The position numbers were made by a program, and so were the translations under genes. Below, piece after piece: positions 44,993 through 45,118 of a DNA stretch of 45,118 nucleotides. The DNA comes from Pseudomonadota bacterium (GTDB lineage: Bacteria > Desulfobacterota > Desulfovibrionia > Desulfovibrionales > Desulfomicrobiaceae). Under the pieces are notes generated by a model. It saw only the letters and a program-made list of their open reading frames with translations. It made no database searches and was not told the DNA's origin. Positions within the stretch are counted from its first letter, which is position 1; each line of letters starts with the position of its first letter. Location of the stretch: assembly GCA_023393525.1 (NCBI GenBank), contig JAEWKZ010000135.1, forward strand, positions 1-45,118, written 5' to 3'.

Positions 44993-45118
44993 ATCGAGTA
45001 GCCGGGGCGGTCACCCGCCCCGGCTCTCACACCACCCGGCATGCGTACTACGCACCAAGGCGGTTTCCCGCGGCGAGCCCCAGCTCCTGCCATCTTTCTG
45101 TTAAATTGATCAGACCCA
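44993..45118 (-). mobile_element. 3' end of a group II intron (partial, domains V-VI)
   Basis: On the minus strand, 45064-45031 fold into a domain V-like hairpin: a lower stem of ACCGCC with GTGGT and wobble pairs, a two-base bulge, a TGCG/CGCA upper stem and a small loop. Then 45025-45000 form an 11-base-pair stem with a four-base loop, a domain VI-like helix, with an unpaired A in CTACTCGATT about eight bases from the presumed 3' end near 44993. GGTGGTGTGAGAG...CTACTCGATT resembles intron ends I recall. One base is extra in domain V. The rest, including any reverse transcriptase, lies beyond the window. Confidence 0.65.

Noticed and set aside
45053..45118. Short open frame at the right edge on the minus strand, ending in RWQELGLAAGNRLGA before a stop
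   Set aside because: The stop falls inside the domain V-like hairpin and the visible part is too short to assign. It may simply be non-coding intron sequence, so it was not listed as a CDS.

Overview
The window is GC-rich chromosomal DNA, tightly packed with core-metabolism genes. Gene content points to a deltaproteobacterial sulfate reducer of the Desulfovibrionales type. The signs are a GH57/DUF3536 glycosidase, a DUF4911 protein, FolE2 in place of FolE, a clostridial/Bacillus-type PurF with Fe-S cysteines, a YkgJ cysteine-cluster protein, a MEMO-family protein and a receiver-less sigma-54 activator. This placement rests on recalled family distributions, not on a search. I recognised no rRNA, tRNA, CRISPR array or complete insertion sequence. 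The only mobile-element trace is what looks like the 3' end of a group II intron at the right edge, on the minus strand.

Layout. 1-5430: trmFO converges on a GH57 glycosidase; then come an RdgC-like gene apparently split into two overlapping ORFs and a minus-strand protein joining a ribbon-helix-helix to a PilZ domain. 5769-12718: a plus-strand run with a BMP-type nucleoside/purine ABC importer (binding protein, two permeases, ATPase) with gpt placed inside it, then a methyltransferase, nikR and folE2. 12732-14818: a small orphan flagellar-rod-like protein, then sfsA-hslO on the minus strand. 14903-19904: a sigma-54 activator with a GAFTHA loop, a 1055-residue secreted TPR protein and a MEMO-family protein. 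19970-22995 (minus): coaX-eno-(terminator)-folD. 23119-24135 (plus): a Trm112-like protein and a TatD nuclease. 24124-29515 (minus): YkgJ-like, PBP1A, a Gate-domain membrane protein, an M24 peptidase and DUF4911. 29556-35295 (minus): carB, then purF-kdsD. 35752-44273 (plus): an Lrp/AsnC regulator, putA and a complete branched-chain amino-acid importer livK-(terminator)-livHMGF. 44458-45118: an EVE-domain gene followed by the intron end.

Functional themes. Purine salvage (importer plus Gpt) and de novo purine and pyrimidine synthesis (purF, carB) are both present. One-carbon and folate enzymes (folE2, folD and the methylene-THF-using trmFO) recur. Amino-acid uptake and catabolism form a block of lrp, putA and liv at the right. 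Several junctions use a 4-base ATGA overlap. Two terminator-like hairpins sit inside apparent operons (eno/folD and livK/livH), where the gap is too short for an obvious separate promoter, so they probably set the expression ratio of the flanking genes. The observations most worth checking are the split rdgC, the RHH-PilZ fusion, the GAFTHA activator with its TPR partner and nearby operator-like palindrome, and the group II intron end. I did not find a clear, wholly new multi-gene system.
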